NCBI GenBank assembly: GCA_030639305.1
Contig: DAOWCY010000289.1
Span: 1-7,454, forward strand
From: JAGLQA01 sp023135565
GTDB taxonomy: Bacteria > Acidobacteriota > Aminicenantia > UBA2199
Reading direction: 5' to 3'
Length of the DNA: 7,454 nt
A model generated the notes under the pieces. The model made no database searches. It was not told the DNA's origin and was given only the letters and a program-made list of their open reading frames with translations. A program made the position numbers and the translations under genes. Below are positions 5,763-7,454 of this stretch, one piece after another. Each line of letters opens with the position of its first letter. Position 1 is the first letter of the stretch.

Positions 5763-7025
5763 TTATAGTATTTTTTTAATTTTTTTTCCTAAGTGATAGA
5801 AAATTCTTTTCAAAGAAATACGTTTGTGACTGTGAGATAAAGCCTTTTTTATTTTTTCATTGTCATTATACCATTCAGGGTGCGGAACATTAAATGATTC
5901 ATCCCCAGTTGTAGGTATTAAACTACTATGATACTTTTTTAATCCATAATCTGCGGCAAAATAACCATGGTTTTCAAGAATTTTTTTTTCCGCTTCCGTG
6001 AAGGCATCCAGATCAGTGCGCATCTTTGAAAGTACATCTTTAACCAGTTCTTGGGGATAACCTTTATATTCCGAAGATTCATAGTCGCTTTTTTTCAATA
6101 TACGTTGGCTAATCGACCAGTATGCTCCTTCATGCCACCTTTTATAAAGTCCCGAAAAAAAGAGTTTTTTTCGAAGAGCCGCTGCCTGATTGGTTATAAC
6201 AGTTGTATATCGCAGCAAACGTCGTATATAATTCCCGGAAGTGACAAAATCAAAGGGTGCTCCGCAATTTGACACAAGAATACACTTGTGACTTTCAGAA
6301 ACCGGTTGAATCCCCATATTGTCATAAACTCCACCGTCACTCAGTTTTAAATTTGAAATTAGTGAATTACGGTCTTTTTCCTTATAACTCCCTTTTTTAA
6401 AATCATCCGGTTTTGCTGGAACAGAAACCGGGCCAAAAATGGGGGGGAAACTTGAAGATGCCGTAACCGCATAGGCAACGTGCCAATCCAAACCTTTTCC
6501 CTTTTTTAAATAACCTGCTCTATAATCTCCGATTTTCTCTTTACTAAATTCCCAATTTACTCCAAATGTTAAATCCGCTGCACAAAATATAAAATTGGGT
6601 TTATCGGGAAGTTCTCCTATTTCTAAGCTTGTTAACCTTTTTTTATATGACCCTTTTAAACAGGCTATACGAAGGCCCGGGAAAATGGCATTGGTTCCTA
6701 AGAATAAGAAAAATGGAATCGTACGAATATCAACTGAAGTGAAAAGCCTGAATGGCTTTGAAATTTCCTTTTCCCAGTCTGAAAAATCTAATACAGTCAA
6801 ACCTTTATCTATCATCTTCTGGGCTATAAATGCAGATAAAATACTCCCGCCTGATACACTGCTTATTGTTTCAACTTGCGCCAGGATATTCAACTCATTA
6901 AGTCTGCGTAATGCCCCAAGGTGAAAAAGTGACGCGCGAAATCCGCCGCCTGATAAACACAGTCCCAGTTCTTTATTCCTATTATCTTTATTATTGTTAT
7001 TGATAGATACTGAATCGGCATTCAT
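5763..7025 (-). CDS. Patatin-like phospholipase
   Basis: The 420-aa enzyme is predicted to cleave acyl esters of phospholipids with a Ser-Asp dyad. The oxyanion loop is LSGGGFRAS (24-32), the nucleophile is Ser58 in ISSVSGGS (54-61), and the catalytic Asp is Asp230 in LSDGGVYDNMG (228-238). All key motifs are intact. A hydrophobic stretch lies at about 104-116 (PFFLFLGTNAIF). The C-terminal 30 residues are strongly basic and amphipathic (KRISLKRIFYHLGKKIKKIL), possibly a membrane-contacting tail. No signal peptide is seen, so it should be cytosolic or at the inner membrane face. The start is fixed by AAGGAGC 7 nt upstream. Its DNA is richer in A/T and homopolymers than lpxA or ptuAB. Patatin lipases are known membrane-attacking effectors in defence (for example CapV in CBASS) but also occur as general lipases and toxins. 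No sensor domain is recognised. Confidence 0.9.
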   Translation of the reverse strand: MNADSVSINNNNKDNRNKELGLCLSGGGFRASLFHLGALRRLNELNILAQVETISSVSGGSILSAFIAQKMIDKGLTVLDFSDWEKEISKPFRLFTSVDIRTIPFFLFLGTNAIFPGLRIACLKGSYKKRLTSLEIGELPDKPNFIFCAADLTFGVNWEFSKEKIGDYRAGYLKKGKGLDWHVAYAVTASSSFPPIFGPVSVPAKPDDFKKGSYKEKDRNSLISNLKLSDGGVYDNMGIQPVSESHKCILVSNCGAPFDFVTSGNYIRRLLRYTTVITNQAAALRKKLFFSGLYKRWHEGAYWSISQRILKKSDYESSEYKGYPQELVKDVLSKMRTDLDAFTEAEKKILENHGYFAADYGLKKYHSSLIPTTGDESFNVPHPEWYNDNEKIKKALSHSHKRISLKRIFYHLGKKIKKIL

Positions 7026-7048
7026 TTTTATGCTCCTTTTTTTAGGGA

Positions 7049-7264
7049 TTATTTTTCCTTTCGCTTGAAAAATATATCCGGGTTGATATTATTAAAAATG
7101 GCGTTTGTTTTATCATTTTTTCTAATAAAGCGTGAAATATAATCTCTAACACCGCCATTTAACCTGGATATATAATCTCTGATAATGGTTATTAATGCAA
7201 ACATATTCCTAAATCCAACGATTCTATCTTGCTCGTCGTATAAACTATAATAATATAAAAGCAT
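7049..7264 (-). CDS. Small basic ORF upstream of the patatin gene, unknown
   Basis: The ORF has 71 codons from ATG at 7264; the frame extends to a TTG at 7294, giving 81 codons. A GGAG lies 11 nt before the ATG, and the stop is only 23 nt before the patatin start, as expected for an operon partner. The peptide opens with Leu/Tyr-rich sequence (MLLYYYSLYDEQ), has a hydrophobic patch FALITII, then an 11-residue near-repeat in which RDYISR occurs twice, and a basic tail ending FKRKEK. The repeat is encoded by ATATAATCTCT (plus strand) at 7137-7147 and 7170-7180, exactly 33 nt apart. I recognise no family. It might be a partner or regulator of the lipase, a remnant of a longer gene, or non-coding. 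Confidence 0.4.
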   Translation of the reverse strand: MLLYYYSLYDEQDRIVGFRNMFALITIIRDYISRLNGGVRDYISRFIRKNDKTNAIFNNINPDIFFKRKEK

Positions 7265-7304
7265 AGCATAAAGCGCTCCTTTTTTCAACACCAACTTGCG
7301 TAAC

Positions 7305-7357
7305 TATTCAGTTCTGATGGCCTCGTAAAAAGTCGTGGTGAAATATTTGGAAATATT
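7305..7357. repeat. Possible dispersed-repeat fragment and A/T inverted repeat
   Basis: TGATGGCCTCGTAAAAAGTC (7316-7335) resembles the edge sequences of dispersed intergenic repeats that I recall from several environmental Gram-negative genomes; this is memory of a pattern and was not searched. It is followed by AATATTT-GG-AAATATT (7342-7357), a 7-bp inverted repeat. No transposase is present in the window. Confidence 0.25.
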
Positions 7358-7379
7358 ATCTTAAAAGCTGCTATATAGC

Positions 7380-7408
7380 TTGCTATTTAGTACATGTTGT
7401 GTTATAAT
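7380..7408 (+). promoter_or_regulatory. Consensus-like promoter pointing out of the window
   Basis: TTGCTA (7380-7385) and a perfect TATAAT (7403-7408) are 17 nt apart. The expected start point is at or within a nucleotide or two of the A of ATG at 7415. The palindrome GCTATATAGC (7370-7379) lies immediately upstream of the -35 and could be an operator; that is inference only. Confidence 0.5.
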
Positions 7409-7414
7409 TCTATT

Positions 7415-7454
7415 ATGAAATCCCAAACAAAACCCATAACAAACGAGTATTCTA
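7415..7454 (+). CDS. Start of a rightward ORF, cut by the window edge
   Basis: ATG at 7415 opens a frame with no stop in the 13 codons available (MKSQTKPITNEYS). No Shine-Dalgarno precedes it, and the promoter at 7380-7408 would start transcription at the ATG itself, so a leaderless message is possible. With only 13 residues the product cannot be identified. It would be divergent from the patatin cassette. Confidence 0.35.
   Translation, partial: MKSQTKPITNEYS

Noticed and set aside
5763..7025. CBASS with CapV effector
   Set aside because: No CD-NTase, Cap2 or Cap3-like gene is in the window, so the patatin alone cannot support it; a missing partner to the right cannot be excluded.
5577..7454. 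Retron (with PtuAB as effector)
   Set aside because: No reverse transcriptase reading frame and no msr/msd-like RNA were seen; the upstream gene is a patatin lipase.

Overview
The window comes from a Gram-negative bacterium: it carries a complete lpxA for the first step of lipid A synthesis and two secreted proteins with Sec-type signal peptides. The secreted six-bladed-propeller-like protein, the G/C-homopolymer intergenic repeats (CCTCCGGCGG, CAAGGGGGG) and the mixed base composition fit a Candidatus Aminicenantes or Acidobacteriota-like genome. This placement is an inference from general resemblance and is not proven by the sequence.

Layout, left to right. A secreted beta-propeller-like protein (294-1316, +) converges on lpxA (1446-2237, -), with a C/G-rich hairpin repeat between them. 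A 398-nt gene-free stretch (2238-2636) holds the lpxA promoter, a second copy of the repeat header, and a two-unit direct repeat full of palindromes. Next comes a secreted protein with a Lys/Pro/Arg-rich linker and a carboxypeptidase-regulatory-like C-terminal domain (2637-3497, -). The rest is a minus-strand cassette that looks like anti-phage defence. In transcription order it is a small basic ORF (7049-7264), a patatin-like phospholipase (5763-7025), a 186-nt gap with a branched hairpin repeat and a new promoter, an ABC-type AAA ATPase (4182-5576) and an HNH-family nuclease (3531-4172). At the extreme right edge a consensus-like promoter points to the right and leads straight into an ATG that runs off the window.

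The ATPase and nuclease are 9 nt apart. Their gene order, sizes and motifs match the PtuA/PtuB pair of Septu defence systems. In Septu the ATPase complex controls a DNA- or RNA-cleaving HNH subunit. No reverse transcriptase (as in PtuAB-bearing retrons) and no nucleotidyltransferase (as in CBASS, where patatin lipases are effectors) is visible. The patatin gene lies directly upstream on the same strand, is noticeably more A/T-rich and has its own small upstream ORF. Whether it belongs with PtuAB or is a separate neighbouring element is the main open question. The metabolic and secreted genes to the left are probably ordinary chromosome.
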